Assembly: GCA_026120035.1 (NCBI GenBank) | Contig: JALRME010000031.1 | Span: 186,001-250,000 of the forward strand | From: Coleophoma eucalyptorum | Lineage: Eukaryota > Ascomycota > Leotiomycetes > Helotiales > Dermateaceae | Reading direction: 5' to 3' | DNA length: 64,000 nucleotides | In this document: one piece after another, positions 22,192-33,878 of the stretch | How the letters are laid out: each line of letters starts with the position of its first letter | Numbering within the stretch: the stretch's first letter is position 1 | The notes under the pieces: generated by a model | What the model was told of the DNA's origin: nothing | Seen by the model: only the letters and a program-made list of their open reading frames with translations | The model's database searches: none | Translations under genes and position numbers: made by a program

Positions 22192-23688
22192 TCAATTTAA
22201 TACACACCATTTAGTCTCTAACCACTTAGCAAACCTAACACTAGGTGTATCCACCGCTCTCCAGAATACATCCGCCGCCCAAATGACAAGGCTAATATTA
22301 AAGAAAGCTGCCAGCATGAAACCCGCACTATAGGCCCAGCCATCGGTACCTGTAATTCCCCATGCCCACCTTTCGATTAAGTAGCCAGCAGTGTGCAAAA
22401 CAGGGCCATGCATTAGGTAGATTGCATAGCTGATCCGGCCAAAGTACTGCACGATGTCTGTATTGAAAACCCTCTGCCAACACGGCGAGCGTGCCACGCA
22501 CGCTACGAACAGCATGGACCCAATCATTTGCCAGAAGCGGTACTGGTCTGTAAACCACTCCGGTACGAACAACGCGAGCATTTGCCAGCCCGGAGTTTGC
22601 TCGAATTCCCAATCTGGGCAGGACATAAGGTAGAGCGCCAGTATCGAAAGGGCGAACCATAGCCTCGGTTTTGGTTTCTTCTCCATGTAGTTAGATATCT
22701 GATCAACGGGCAGCAGTGAGATTTTTGGTACAATGGAAGAAGGGGTGTGACCACCGCGCATCACATCCAATTCTGCCAAGATCATGCCACTCAAGAAGAG
22801 GGCCATTTCCCAGCGATCACTTTGAAGGACGAACCACATGATGCCTCCGAGGCAGAGAAGTCGAATGCCGGTACGGAGTCGTGCGGTTCCAAGGATGATG
22901 AGAAATAGCATCATGGAACAGCGATACTCAACAGGGATGGTCCAGAGATGTACATCATACCCAGTACTGCCGCCGAACTTCTCCCAGCCCCAGACATGAA
23001 CGAAATTGAACATTTCGCCAATCCAATTCTCTAGTTGTCCCAGTGTTGTATTCATACGTGGTGGATGCCACTCAATCACGTTTTTCAGAAATGTCTTATT
23101 GTCGGCGAACGCTCTTGTCCACTCGTATACACCCAGTCGAAGTAAAATCATAACTATGAATGTCGATATCATGGGTGGAATGAATAGTCGAAAGCCCCTT
23201 CGAAAAATAAATGAGATCATCGTGTTGGCCAAGCCCTCAAATGAGCGAGTATGAATTTGTTTCATCGGCTTCAGCGAGAGGGCGTACCCTGAGATGACGA
23301 AGAAGACGCAGACCATCGATGGCCCGGCAACTAACAACCTCACGAAGGGGAGTTTCCAGATCTCGTAATGGCTATCGTGACCCCATCCTTCAGCAACTTT
23401 GAAAGAAGTATAAGAAAGATGACAGAAAAAGACGAATAACGACGCCAACCCTCTCATGCCATCTAAGTACGCCGTTGCTCCGAGTTTGTTGTTTGATAAC
23501 TTTTCTCTTGTGAAACTATTGGCTATAAAACTGGGTGTGAAGAATATCGTTATTCTCAATATTGGGGATATCCACGATGATATCCGAAAGGCTTTTGAGT
23601 AAGATTTTGAATATAACATCGGCGAGGTGATCCATCGCATCGTTGCGAACCTAGAATTGATATCGGCTTTTCTCCCTTCAGTCTCCAT
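22192..23688 (-). CDS. Acyltransferase-3 family membrane O-acyltransferase
   Basis: A 498-aa single-exon multi-pass membrane protein of the acyltransferase-3 (OafA/YrhL-like) family, which moves acetyl or other acyl groups onto carbohydrates or small metabolites. The diagnostic start AYLDGMRGLASLFVFFCHL is near residue 70-90. VFFVISGYALSL follows, then FRRGFRLFIPP, HLWTIPVEYRCSMMLFL and, near the end, SYAIYLMHGP. The first ATG in frame is at 23688; codons further upstream start with TTG. About ten hydrophobic segments can be counted. The substrate cannot be told from sequence. It has no obvious partner next to it. Confidence 0.88.
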   Translation of the reverse strand: METEGRKADINSRFATMRWITSPMLYSKSYSKAFRISSWISPILRITIFFTPSFIANSFTREKLSNNKLGATAYLDGMRGLASLFVFFCHLSYTSFKVAEGWGHDSHYEIWKLPFVRLLVAGPSMVCVFFVISGYALSLKPMKQIHTRSFEGLANTMISFIFRRGFRLFIPPMISTFIVMILLRLGVYEWTRAFADNKTFLKNVIEWHPPRMNTTLGQLENWIGEMFNFVHVWGWEKFGGSTGYDVHLWTIPVEYRCSMMLFLIILGTARLRTGIRLLCLGGIMWFVLQSDRWEMALFLSGMILAELDVMRGGHTPSSIVPKISLLPVDQISNYMEKKPKPRLWFALSILALYLMSCPDWEFEQTPGWQMLALFVPEWFTDQYRFWQMIGSMLFVACVARSPCWQRVFNTDIVQYFGRISYAIYLMHGPVLHTAGYLIERWAWGITGTDGWAYSAGFMLAAFFNISLVIWAADVFWRAVDTPSVRFAKWLETKWCVLN

Positions 23689-24929
23689 ATTAGACAACAA
23701 TTTCTCTTTTGTCAAGGTCAGCTCGGCCTCTTTTAAGGAACAAGTTTTCGATGCTGGATAGTCATTTGTTGTCTAGGAATGTAAGAATGTAATGTAAGAA
23801 TGTAGCAATATAGCGAATTAGAAAGAGACTGCCACCAACTCTATATAATCGTTAAGTAGGAAAGAACAGATCTGCCTACTGAGCTACAGATTTTCAAGCA
23901 AAGGTCGAAGATCTGTGCCAAAATGACCAAGCTCTAGCTTTAGCGCGATAGATATGTAGTATGGAATAGTACTCGGACCGAATTATCAAAGTCTACTTCC
24001 CTCAGACATGGAAACAAAATGAATGCTTCTTCTATCAGGCTACTAAGTCCCGGAACTTTGTAGTAACGACAACAAGATAATAATGGTAAAAAGATGTCGA
24101 AAGAGGTTGAAGAATCTTGCTATAAACTGTGATCATTGAGGTGAAGTAGAATGTAAAGCAAAATAGAAGGATAGAAGAAGTTTGGAAGTTATGTCGATAA
24201 ATAAACGAACACTGTCCTTTGTTGGTAACAGGCAGTTGTAGGGCATTTCCTAGTTGCCTGAGTATCTCTACGTAATAGAAAGGACAATCTGATACTCAAC
24301 CAAGTTAGGAAATTGGTAGCCGGTGTCACGCATCTATATATAGAGTTTTTTTGTAACCATGCAAGTAAGACGACGTCCATGTTCGACATAGGATGATACA
24401 ACCATCCGAATTTTTGCTGTCGTGGGCAGCTAGAGAGTTTCAGACTAGAGATAAGATCGCTAGAATGTTTCTATTGTCGATCTTATTCTCAGTTTGGAGT
24501 TACTCGCCGCAAGACTCGCCCCACGGACTCGAGTCTTCTTCGATTGCGCTGCAATTAAATTTCTCTCTACGCGCCCGAGACCTCAGATCCCATTTGCATA
24601 TTTGCATTTTGAAAGACCAACCTACCGGCCAACTATTACCGACACTCCTACTCCAACGAGTATATAGCAGCGGTAGTAGAGCAAAGAGAATCGAGATAAC
24701 TCCGACGACCTCCCCGACCACCGACTGAACCTCCCTATTGATTTATACCCGGTCTCTGATCTAGCCCGAGCCCGTCTCGTCCCGTCCCGTCCCTTCAATT
24801 TACATGTCCATAACATCAAACTTCATGAAGGCAATCCATAGCTGCCATCTATTCCCTCCAGACAGTTTTACATGAGCAAAAGCTTGAACAGCCCTAATGG
24901 GAGTAGGAGAGTAGATGTTAATACGCACT
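23689..24929. other. Intergenic, no supported gene
   Basis: Contains a short imperfect repeat of GAATGTAA units (about 23777-23806) and a TCCCG triplet-type repeat near 24775. Frames of 65-111 codons on both strands show no domain and overlap each other. Confidence 0.5.
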
Positions 24930-25830
24930 AGTCGATAAGAAATCCCATTTCGTATTTTGCTTCTTCTCGGCTTCAATCGCTCTAACGATCTCCATTACTT
25001 GGAAATCAAACAGGGATGAACTTTCATTCGCGCCGGCTGAAATTTGAAAATTATCGACCGCGCTTTCGAAAAATGGTCGTGTGCAGTAAGCCAGCTGGAA
25101 GATTCCAGAACAAGAATATGAGCACCGGTTGATAGAGTGAAGGGACTGCTTGAACAGATGGGACGCGCCAACTCCAGCTATTAGAGATACCGAGGAAGCC
25201 GTAAGGGGACCAGGCGGCAACAACTAGTCGGCACATTTTTATTAACAAATCTAGTATGCCAGGTACACAGTTAGTGTTGAAAACTGCGGTCAGAAAAGGC
25301 GGATAGGCAAGTCCAATCATAGCGGCCTGGCAGCATTACTTACAACGCCTTCTAGGCCGATCAGAGTTCGACCAGCTATAAACACACCACTCCCATTTGC
25401 CGCAGTCTGCAAAGAAGTACCCAATAGGAACACGACGGACGCCAAAGTGATAGACTTTTTAAGGCCCAGGGTGTGGGAAAGCCAAGGAGCAGCTAGCATG
25501 CTAAGGACGCCTCCAATTGTCTGCGCAGTAGCGAGGATTGAAAGATAGGAACTAGTAGGATAACTAAAATCTGTACTATTCTTAGTTCTAACATGTCCTA
25601 ATACAGTCTTCTACGAATCTTTGTTCCATTCCGAGGTGCTCTGAAGCCCATTTCCAAAGCTGATCAAGTGTGATGCGAAACGAGGACAGGTCAGGAGAAA
25701 TCTGAGCCTCAAAGGGTAGCCAACTCTGAACCACGGCTTCTTAAGTTTTGGAATAACATCCTTAACCCTGATGGCCCAGTTGACATTCGATGAGAAGATC
25801 AGCCTATGGCAGGCCAAGGTTAGTGCAGAA
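24930..25830 (-). pseudogene. MFS sugar (lactose-permease-like) transporter, N-terminal half, decayed
   Basis: Minus-strand frames reproduce the first six helices of a sugar-porter MFS protein in order but in different frames: a TM1 region ending NGLQSTSEW, ATAQTIGGVLSMLAAPWLS, LGLKKSITLASVVFLLG, an AGRTLIGLEGVV segment, AYPPFLTAVFNTN, SNSWSWRVPS, and the loop EIVRAIEAEKKQNTKWD. The C-terminal six helices are absent and the frame changes repeatedly. This is a truncated pseudogene, not an intron-rich gene, because PESPRW-type and later motifs are missing. Confidence 0.75.
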
Positions 25831-26621
25831 CCACCGGCGTTGAGCGCCTCAGTATCTCACTTCTCGATGTATGTATATAAATCTAACTTAAACTTGAACG
25901 TTGATCCTAATTCTTCATATATCAGACCTCTGATGGTCCTCATGCCTTGCGTGGCTGTCAGTTCTACCAAGAAGTAAATTACATCTTTTTCTCCACATCT
26001 TGTTCGTTTTTTGACATGTAACTGACGTTGGTTGATGCATCACTGTAGGAACCAGAATGAGAAAGGGCGGCTATTATCTTCGCTGGAGAGGCAATTTGTA
26101 GACGTGTTCCCATTGCATTGGCGCCAGTTGTATGCCTCCGGCGCTAGTAATTATTAGGAAGGGGATTTGAAGCCTTTGGAGAACTCCTTTCCCGGATATC
26201 TAAAAGTTCTCACCCTCTGCCTACGTCTGTTCGAGATGATACGATCTGCAACACTGAGTGCAATTTCCAGCATGGTTCGCCCAGTCCCCGCAAATTCCGC
26301 AAACCCCGCACACGCTGGACATGATTCGGCATCTCCTCTTGTGGCGCACGCGAAATCTTTACATGGCTGCCCTCTCACTGCATCATGGTGCACCTCCGCT
26401 CGGAGGGTGCTCGACGGAATTGTGCATATTACACCAACAAAGTTAACGAAGGTAGCGAAGATGTCTCGGACCCCAAAGCGATGCGGGGAAACGGTGATGT
26501 ACCCCTCCCTATCTTAGATATACTTACTACCGTGAATCGCAGACTGTGAACTCACCATCGTCGCTGTTAAAAATTCAACCTCATCCAACATCTGGCGGTA
26601 CCTCTAGCAGACTTAGGTGCG
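25831..26621. other. Intergenic; promoter side of the CTF1-like regulator
   Basis: No supported gene; short overlapping frames only. The stretch before 26622 should hold the promoter of the plus-strand regulator. Confidence 0.55.
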
Positions 26622-29129
26622 ATGAGATCATTGGAAGACTTTATAATGGCCAGTCCCACCGAGTCAGGCTTACAAGAATCGCATTCCATAGGCCGCAAAC
26701 GCAAGGACTCTACAGCCCAGGAGGCCAGCATAGGACGCGTAGTCAAGCACCGCTCATCTCAGGCTTGTCAGTCTTGTCGAACGAGGAAGGTTCGTTGTGA
26801 TTTTCTCGCACACGGTTCCTGCTGTACAAACTGTCGGTTGGACCATGTGGACTGCGTTGTCGTGGCCTCGAGAAGGGGCAAAACCAACCGCACCCACAGC
26901 AAGTGTATTACCCAAATTACAAAGTCCCTCCCTCCTCAACCCGCAAATATACTGAGCAGCTCGGGTCCAAATGCGACGAAAAGCGACAGCCGGACAAGCT
27001 ATAAGGCGATATATACACCCACAGCCCCCAGTGGTTCTGGCCATGTTCCGGCCTGTGTGACGTTTGATGAAGACCATGATAAGCTGAGAAGCGATCAACA
27101 GCCTACCTCCAACGGCGACAGTGCAAATAGTCTAGATAATGCACCTTCTGAGCCTTACGATGAAATCTTTAACCTTGCGTCAGGGACAAATTCTTTGAGC
27201 CAATTTCAAAGTTCGCCTGGCATGGCGCCGCTTCCCGCCTTTATTACCCCATTGTCCCGTTGCGTTTCGAGTGAAGATTTAGACTTTCTAGCACAAAAGG
27301 GTGCGCTTATAGTGCCAGAACCCGACTTACGCGTGGAGATTCTACGAGGCTACTTATTTAGTATTCATCCATTCATGCCGATGCTGGACGCCAGTGCATT
27401 CGTCCATGCAATCTTGAACAATCGAGAGGACAGCCAAATTAGCCTCTTGCTATTCCAAGCCGTTATGTTTGCTGGGTTGAATTCTCTAGGGTCGCACGGG
27501 ATCTATCGCTTGGGCTTTAAATCAGTCAAGGATGCCCGCAAAGTGTTCTTTGATCGCGTCAGGCTCTTGTACGAATTTGACGTAGAAACAAATAGTGCGT
27601 CAGTCTTGCAGTCATTGATTTTAATGAGTTCATGGTACGGCAAGTGGAACGAGCGAAGAGATACATGGCATTGGACCGGCTTGGCTTATGACATTGCACG
27701 AAGAATGGGACTGCATCGCGAGCCGACAAAAAGATATGCGTCTGAAAAGGTACGGCGCTTCCGCAGGAGACTCTGGTGGAGTTTGTACATACGTGATCGA
27801 ATGATTGCACTTGGAACTCGCCGGCCAATGCGGATCCGAGATGAAGATTTCGACGTGGCTATGCTCACCTTAGAAGACTTTGATAATGTATCCCTAGAAG
27901 AATCCACCGAAAGGCAACCGCTCATCGAGAGCGCAGAGGAGAACACATCTACCGCTCTTATGTGCATTCAGCTTGCGAAGCTATGTATATATATCGGACA
28001 CGTAGTATCGTCTCAGTACACTGTCCTGAACCCCCAACTAGATCTTCCACAGACGATGATGGTGGTGTCGAAGCGCAACGGGGAGCATACCCGAGAGCTT
28101 GAGAGCTTCGACAGTGAGTTAAATGAGTGGTTTCAAGCACTAAGTACCATTGGGCGAAGAGTCGGTTCGCCCAATACTCAGGATGGCTCCCACAGCTGTA
28201 CTGAAGTTCACTGGTCAATACTAAATTTAACATATCAGACCGTAGTGAACGTCCTCCACCGTGCTCAAGCGCTACAGCCCCACCCAGACACTTCAGAGGC
28301 CCAGATTGTACAAATATCGTCGAGAACCAAGGTCAAAGATTCTGCATGCAGCTTGACAAAATTTGCGCAAAGTATGCTTCGTCATGACCAAGTCCGTTTT
28401 CTAGGCCCTATCGGCGTTACAGCACTCGTGGCAGCCTCTCTGTCTCACATGCTGGATATCAGCTCTGGCGATGAAGATGTGCGTGATGCCGGCACCTTCC
28501 GCTTGCATCAAAGTTTCCAAGTCTTACTGTCACTCACAGGAATCTACGCATCAGCAGATGCTTCAATCTCTTTCCTCGCGTCCGTCGCTCAAAAGGCTGG
28601 TATTCCTGTTCCCGCTCAAATTATTGCACCGGCTGCAGACTTTATTTCCGCTTCAGCAGAGGGTCTTATGAGGCCAGTGGGAGGGGAAAAACAAAGCACT
28701 GCCTGCAAGGACTCAATGGGATCCCTCGGTGAAAGGTGTGGTTTGCCAAATGAGCAACCCAATGCTCTTAATACAGAATGGCAGGTCAATCCCTTTCAAG
28801 TTTTTCCGCGATCAACAAATAACCATCTACAACCACAAACATTGCCGAATAGTGATGGACAAGCTCAAACTATTAGCAACATGATGCAACCAAATGACCC
28901 ATCATTGTCCGGTCATGGGCCGACTGACATGGGTAGAGATGTCCCGAATAAAGAACATCGCATTGCGCAGTTCGTCGATACAACTCTTGGAGGACTTTCG
29001 AACTCAGCTGCTGAAGTATCTTTATTCGACTCAAATAACAGCATGGATGCTGGCATGGACTTTGAATCTATGGCTTTTAATTACAACTTCTACGCAGATG
29101 CTTTCTGGTTCTCAGATGGCCATCTCTAA
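26622..29129 (+). CDS. Zn2Cys6 transcription factor, cutinase transcription factor 1-beta-like
   Basis: An 835-aa single-exon nuclear regulator. A Zn2Cys6 cluster lies near residues 48-75 (ACQSCRTRKVRCDF then CCTNCRLDHVDC), with an SRRGKTNRT linker typical of CTF1-beta-like factors. A fungal_trans middle homology region is at about residues 250-430, with LLYEFDVETNSASVLQSL, DTWHWTGLAYDIARRMGLHR and RRLWWSLYIRDRMIALGTRRP. The C-terminus is long, Ser/Asn-rich and acidic (activation-type). Start is the ATG at 26622; a second ATG eight codons on is possible. Related factors control cutinase, lipid or small-molecule catabolic genes. Its neighbours on the right fit a catabolic set, but the target is inference. 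Confidence 0.88.
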   Translation: MRSLEDFIMASPTESGLQESHSIGRKRKDSTAQEASIGRVVKHRSSQACQSCRTRKVRCDFLAHGSCCTNCRLDHVDCVVVASRRGKTNRTHSKCITQITKSLPPQPANILSSSGPNATKSDSRTSYKAIYTPTAPSGSGHVPACVTFDEDHDKLRSDQQPTSNGDSANSLDNAPSEPYDEIFNLASGTNSLSQFQSSPGMAPLPAFITPLSRCVSSEDLDFLAQKGALIVPEPDLRVEILRGYLFSIHPFMPMLDASAFVHAILNNREDSQISLLLFQAVMFAGLNSLGSHGIYRLGFKSVKDARKVFFDRVRLLYEFDVETNSASVLQSLILMSSWYGKWNERRDTWHWTGLAYDIARRMGLHREPTKRYASEKVRRFRRRLWWSLYIRDRMIALGTRRPMRIRDEDFDVAMLTLEDFDNVSLEESTERQPLIESAEENTSTALMCIQLAKLCIYIGHVVSSQYTVLNPQLDLPQTMMVVSKRNGEHTRELESFDSELNEWFQALSTIGRRVGSPNTQDGSHSCTEVHWSILNLTYQTVVNVLHRAQALQPHPDTSEAQIVQISSRTKVKDSACSLTKFAQSMLRHDQVRFLGPIGVTALVAASLSHMLDISSGDEDVRDAGTFRLHQSFQVLLSLTGIYASADASISFLASVAQKAGIPVPAQIIAPAADFISASAEGLMRPVGGEKQSTACKDSMGSLGERCGLPNEQPNALNTEWQVNPFQVFPRSTNNHLQPQTLPNSDGQAQTISNMMQPNDPSLSGHGPTDMGRDVPNKEHRIAQFVDTTLGGLSNSAAEVSLFDSNNSMDAGMDFESMAFNYNFYADAFWFSDGHL

Positions 29130-30253
29130 TAAGGCTGGCAATTAAAACAACTTTCTGGTGGTGCTCGGGCCCAAGACGCGCCTGCCGACGGATTGCATAG
29201 TTCTTCAAGTGGTGGAGCAAGCTTCAAGTTTGCTGGCCTTTGAATCAACGCCGTATGATATCCTCTCGGCTTATTGACCGATAACCCAAGGAAGATAGCT
29301 CGAGAATATGCACCAAAATAGAGTATGCTTCTTCAGTACACACGATCAGATGAAAGGTGTTAATGCGTAGCGCCTATCTATAGTCTAGATCGACAACTTC
29401 TCTCCTTATTAAACCCAGGACTGCCGTTTCATCACTGAAGACAAAAGAATCGCCAGTTACTTTATTTCATGGAATACTGAGACATGCCTCCACGAATGGC
29501 AATGGGACGGATATAATGTGTAAGGAAATCTTCCTCTAGTTTTGATTCATTTTGCCTAGTCTTGACGAAAGATGGTGCATGCAGCAGCGTTCCTGAAGGA
29601 GCTTAGGGCTAGTTGTAAAACCGACGCATGTAAAACATCTACTATTTCGTAAATAAAGACTATAACTATTGCCTGTACATTACTGTTTTATATGCATACC
29701 AGCGCTAAGGGAATCTGGCTTGGACATCGGCGGCACCCAGGCCCCGCGCCCACGAAATTTGAGGGTGAAATGACGCAACTTTCCAGGCTTCGCATACATA
29801 ACCGGCTTAGGCCTCTTTGAGCTGTAGCAGTGATATTCGGAAGACCTTACGGCTCTAGTTTAGTAACCGCGGTCTTAATATAGGCGATTTGGTTCATTCT
29901 ATTATGTTAAGCTAATGGTGGTTGGAAACCAAGCCCGGTTATCAAGTGGAATCGGTCGCTGAGTGGTCATATAAGTCACCGAGGAAACGGCCTTCACCGA
30001 GGATCGGTGGTTATTGCATACCTCTTCTAAGGATAATGAATTTCCTACTGGAAGGCTCGGCAATCGGCAAATGGAACATTTTAGTCGTCCTTCAAATTTG
30101 ATATACCAACCATAGATTATATATGGCCCTAGTCATTGAACAAGTAGGTACTGTAGCATTCTCGCTGTACTCGAATCTACCACGCTTGCGAGTGGTACTA
30201 AAGCCTCCATCACACTTGATATATCTTAACGAAGCGTGTTGTAAACTACAAAC
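29130..30253. other. Intergenic, no supported gene
   Basis: No frame with a recognisable domain on either strand. It should hold the terminator of the regulator and the promoter of the AsaB-like gene. Confidence 0.6.
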
Positions 30254-31302
30254 ATGCCTGGAATAGTGCAAGGCACCGTTCGCTACAATTTGCCAGATCT
30301 GTCCGTTCGACCTGAAGACCGCGGACTTTTCTCTGGCCCGGCACACAAAAGTGGAGAAGATGTTGATGTCGACCTGTACGATCCCAGTACGGCGCCAGAG
30401 ATTGTCCAAGGACCCGCCGGGCTCGACATCCAGGGTTTCGCGTATATCAAGCATCGATCCAGCCTTAATGTGGATGAATGGTTGACGGGCAACAATGTCG
30501 AAGAAAAATATGTCCCTGAAGTAGAGGAGCTTGTTCGCCAGGTCACCGGCGCGAGAAGGGTGATTGTGAACCACCTAGGTATTCGTAAGCGTTTGGCTGT
30601 GAACAATACCAACCCAACTTTTTATCGCAAAGCTGGCGACAAACATGACGAAACAGTGAAGCAACTAACAGAAGGAAATTCTCCGTGGGGTAAGTCAACG
30701 CATCCTCAGGAGCTCCACACTCGACAGGGAATCATATTTATATGATGCAACTAACACTTTTCACAGTCAATGGGAGGCAGGATGCAGGCCTTGAGCCCGC
30801 GCGCTTTGCTCACTGCGACTACACACTCAAGGGTTTGAAGCGCACAGCGAGGTATTGCCGGAAAGATATTACTGCCGCTGCGCAGGAGGCTATTGATGCT
30901 GAAGATCATAATACGGAACCTAAGCGCTATGCAGCTTATTCTATCTGGCGACCGATTAAGCCTGTCAAACGTGACCCTCTAGCCGTAGCTGATTGGCGTA
31001 CAACCGACATTAATACTCTTCAACCCATTGAATACAGAGCTACGAGTAACGTATTGGATAGTGGCGAGTACATGCTTGAGCAGTTGACGCAGACGCCGAA
31101 GGCTAAGGACTCTGGACAGAGATGGTATTGTAAACCTAATCAAGATCCTGATGATGTCCTGATCCTCAAGTTCGCCGACACAGCGTCCGAGAGGGATCCA
31201 AAGATTGCAGGTTCATGCGCACATTGCTCTCCTGTATTACACGGTGTAGATTACGAGGAGCCAAGGATGAGCGTAGAGGCGCGAGTGATGGCTTTTTGGT
31301 GA
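30254..31302 (+). CDS. AsaB/CmcJ-like hydroxylase/desaturase family protein
   Basis: A member of the fungal family annotated as hydroxylase/desaturase AsaB, related to the cephamycin methoxylase P8 chain (CmcJ) and often found in metabolite clusters. Two exons, 30254-30689 and 30767-31302 (intron GTAAGT...CACAG with CTAAC branch), give 323 aa. Family marks: the YDxR-like opening region, DIQGFAYIKHRSSL, VIVNHLGIRKR, then after the intron RFAHCDYTLKG, RYAAYSIWRPIKPVKRDPLAV and LILKFADT near the C-terminus. The exact reaction is unknown; members modify small acids and alkaloids. No membrane segment or signal peptide. Confidence 0.85.
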
Positions 31303-32007
31303 ATGAGTTGCCATATTAAGGCCGTTTTTGGACAATGAGTCCAGTTATGCACCAGGTCTTAGCTATACTATCGAGTTGATATGAGGATTATACGATGGGA
31401 TCTATGATCATCAAATTGATGACGCTTAATAACATTCATTTAAATGCATTCATTTCTGATCAATACCATAGCTATGCTCAATATCAGATATATATGTTGT
31501 AAATATAGTAACCTTAGTTAACATTCATTCAGAAGGGTACGAAACTCAATATTCACTTCTCCAATAATATTGTACATATTTTCAAGCTGACCAATTAGAA
31601 CACTTGCTATGCTTAACAAACTTGATACCCAATAATCACAGAATTCATAGTAAGGTCTCAAACATAACAATGCACTACTCAGGAGCAGTGCCAAGATACA
31701 TTAAGCAAATTCGATATTATACAACTTTCCTAGAAACTTGATAGCCATGTGTTCTAACTACGTGACGATACCCACGAGTAAAGTGGGCATGTCGGCACAA
31801 AGAGTCATTGATGGCAGGCTCGTAGGAAAGTTTTAATAGCGAACATAATCTTTGCTAGACTTGCTTGATTTATGGTAGAACGAGCTAAAGACTTGTTTGA
31901 AGGTGTTGTCATGTTTCACAGCAGCAATGCTGACTCTCGAATCCAGCCTCTGACGTCAAGGACTATCCTGTGGTACTATAATTCAACAGGATCCATGATT
32001 TAATAGC
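31303..32007. other. Intergenic between convergent genes
   Basis: AT-rich; holds the 3' ends of the AsaB-like gene (plus) and the sugar-type MFS gene (minus). Nothing else supported. Confidence 0.6.
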
Positions 32008-33878
32008 TTAATTCTCCTTGAATTCCACGTGTTCTGTGTTTTCAGACTTCTCCCTACGCACCTGCTCTGCGAGGCGCATTTTCGGCATCTGCTTCGCAAC
32101 CTGCACAGTGTCGAAAATCGACTTTGACTTCGCGAAGATGGCATCAATTTCTTCTAAAGATCTCCCAGCAGTCTCTGGATAGAAAAAGTACACGATCGGA
32201 ACGAATGATGCGCATGTGACGGTGTAGATGATGCTAAGCCACTGTTTATTCTACCAGTACCTAAACTTCGTGACTAGATCGTACTCACAAATATCTGTAG
32301 CTAATATCTGCGAAGCCAATCGGTGTGACTTCAACAACCTATAATTTGTAAGCATCCTTCAAATATCTCCTTAACAGCTGCAATTCAGCTTACTAAAAAG
32401 TTGAACAGCCAACTAACGGCAGTGGAGATACCACATACAGCAGCCCGGAGCTGCACGGGGGCAACCTCACTAGCATACAAGAATGGAATTCCTATGAAGC
32501 CCAGCGTGTAGACGAAGTAATACAGGTACCTATTGACTGAGTCAGATAATCCAAGCCTCAGGGCTTAAAAATGGTTAACGAACAAGAAGAATACGGCCGC
32601 TTTCAAAGCGGCAGGGTTGCCCAACGATACACAACCAGTAACGCAGGCAAGGCACATGCACATTCCTATCGCACTAGATATCATCAGGGGTCTTCTACCA
32701 AACCTATCCACAGTGAATGAGCAAAGAATTCCCCCAAAGATGATACAAGCCTGGGATGCTGCTGCGAGCGCACCAGCTTCGACAGGTGGGAACTTTAGGC
32801 TCGATTCGTAAATAGTTGGGGTATAGAAGGCTATTGCATTTACTCCAGTAAACTGAGATATCAGTATTTATCAACGATAAAGGTTTTTATCAACTACCTG
32901 AAGCATGATCTGTACGATCGAAGCCAACATGGCCCGATGAAATATCCTCTGTGGGCCCATGGCGAATATTGAGTCGAGACCAGCATAATTAGCCGACATC
33001 CTCAGAGCAAGCTCGATGTCCTCAATTTCTCTATCAACAACCTCTTGCTTGCCAGGGTGTAGCACTTCCAGAATACGTCTCGCTTCATCATGTCGATCTT
33101 TCAACTTCAACCTATACACAGTTAGGTAATAGGGGTTAGCCAGTATTCAACATCGAGAAAAGTTATTTTGAATTACCATCGCGGGCTCTCCGGAAACATG
33201 AAGATGGTTGACATCACGATAATGGATAAGACCCCTGAACCAGCTATTGGGAGCCTCCAAGTCACCGGTCCGGTAGTGAATGACATGCCAAATGATATCC
33301 AGAGCGCCAATGACAGTCCTGTACCACATGAAATTCCGACTGATGCAACATGAGAGCCTCTGCTTTCAGACCTAGACAGCTCAGACTGCCATACGGGGAT
33401 AGTTGCAACAATCCCTCCTACTCCTAATCCTATAAAGATGCGGCCGATGATAAATTGGGCCAGAGAATAAGAAGTTCCCATGAGTATAGCGCCAATCAGC
33501 TGGGCGGTAGCGGCTAGGAAGATAGTCATCCGACGCCCTAGAAGGTCGCCCAGAAAAGTACAAGCCAACGCTCCAAAAACACCAAATAGGGTATATAGTG
33601 CTACCACTGTCCCTATTCAACAAAGTGATAGTTAGTGATCCTTTCTTCCTCTTGAAGCAATCCAATTGCTGCATACCTTGAATTGTTGATCTGTGGTGTT
33701 CCTCACTTTGTGGTACATCATTCACGTCGAGGCTCGGGAACTGCTTGAGAAACGCTGGCATGTTAAGCACCCCTCCCGCCGATGCTGAGCAGTAGCCAAA
33801 GATTGTTATGGCCACCCAGGCCTCTATCCAGACAGCTGCATGCAGCCTACGACCCTTTAGGCCGAAGTATGGTGCCAT
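32008..33878 (-). CDS. MFS sugar-porter family transporter
   Basis: A 12-helix plasma-membrane transporter of the sugar porter family. Seven exons (33878-33677, 33612-33177, 33111-32898, 32852-32584, 32529-32394, 32338-32289, 32233-32008) give 510 aa. Motifs in order: GDLLGRRMTIFLAA (loop 2-3), GRIFIGLGVGG, ESRG, PESPRWL (loop 6-7, restored over intron 2), FTGVNAIAFYTP (TM7), DRFGRRPLM (loop 8-9), EVTPIGFADISYRYF and YFFYPETAGRSLEEID (C-terminal signature). It is intact. It lies tail-to-tail with the AsaB-like gene and co-directional with the cyclase and AtuA genes, so it may carry a substrate of that pathway; the substrate need not be a sugar. Confidence 0.9.

Noticed and set aside
30092..30612. 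Minus-strand frames of 109 and 160 codons
   Set aside because: Antisense to exon 1 of the AsaB-like gene, whose plus-strand frame matches the family.
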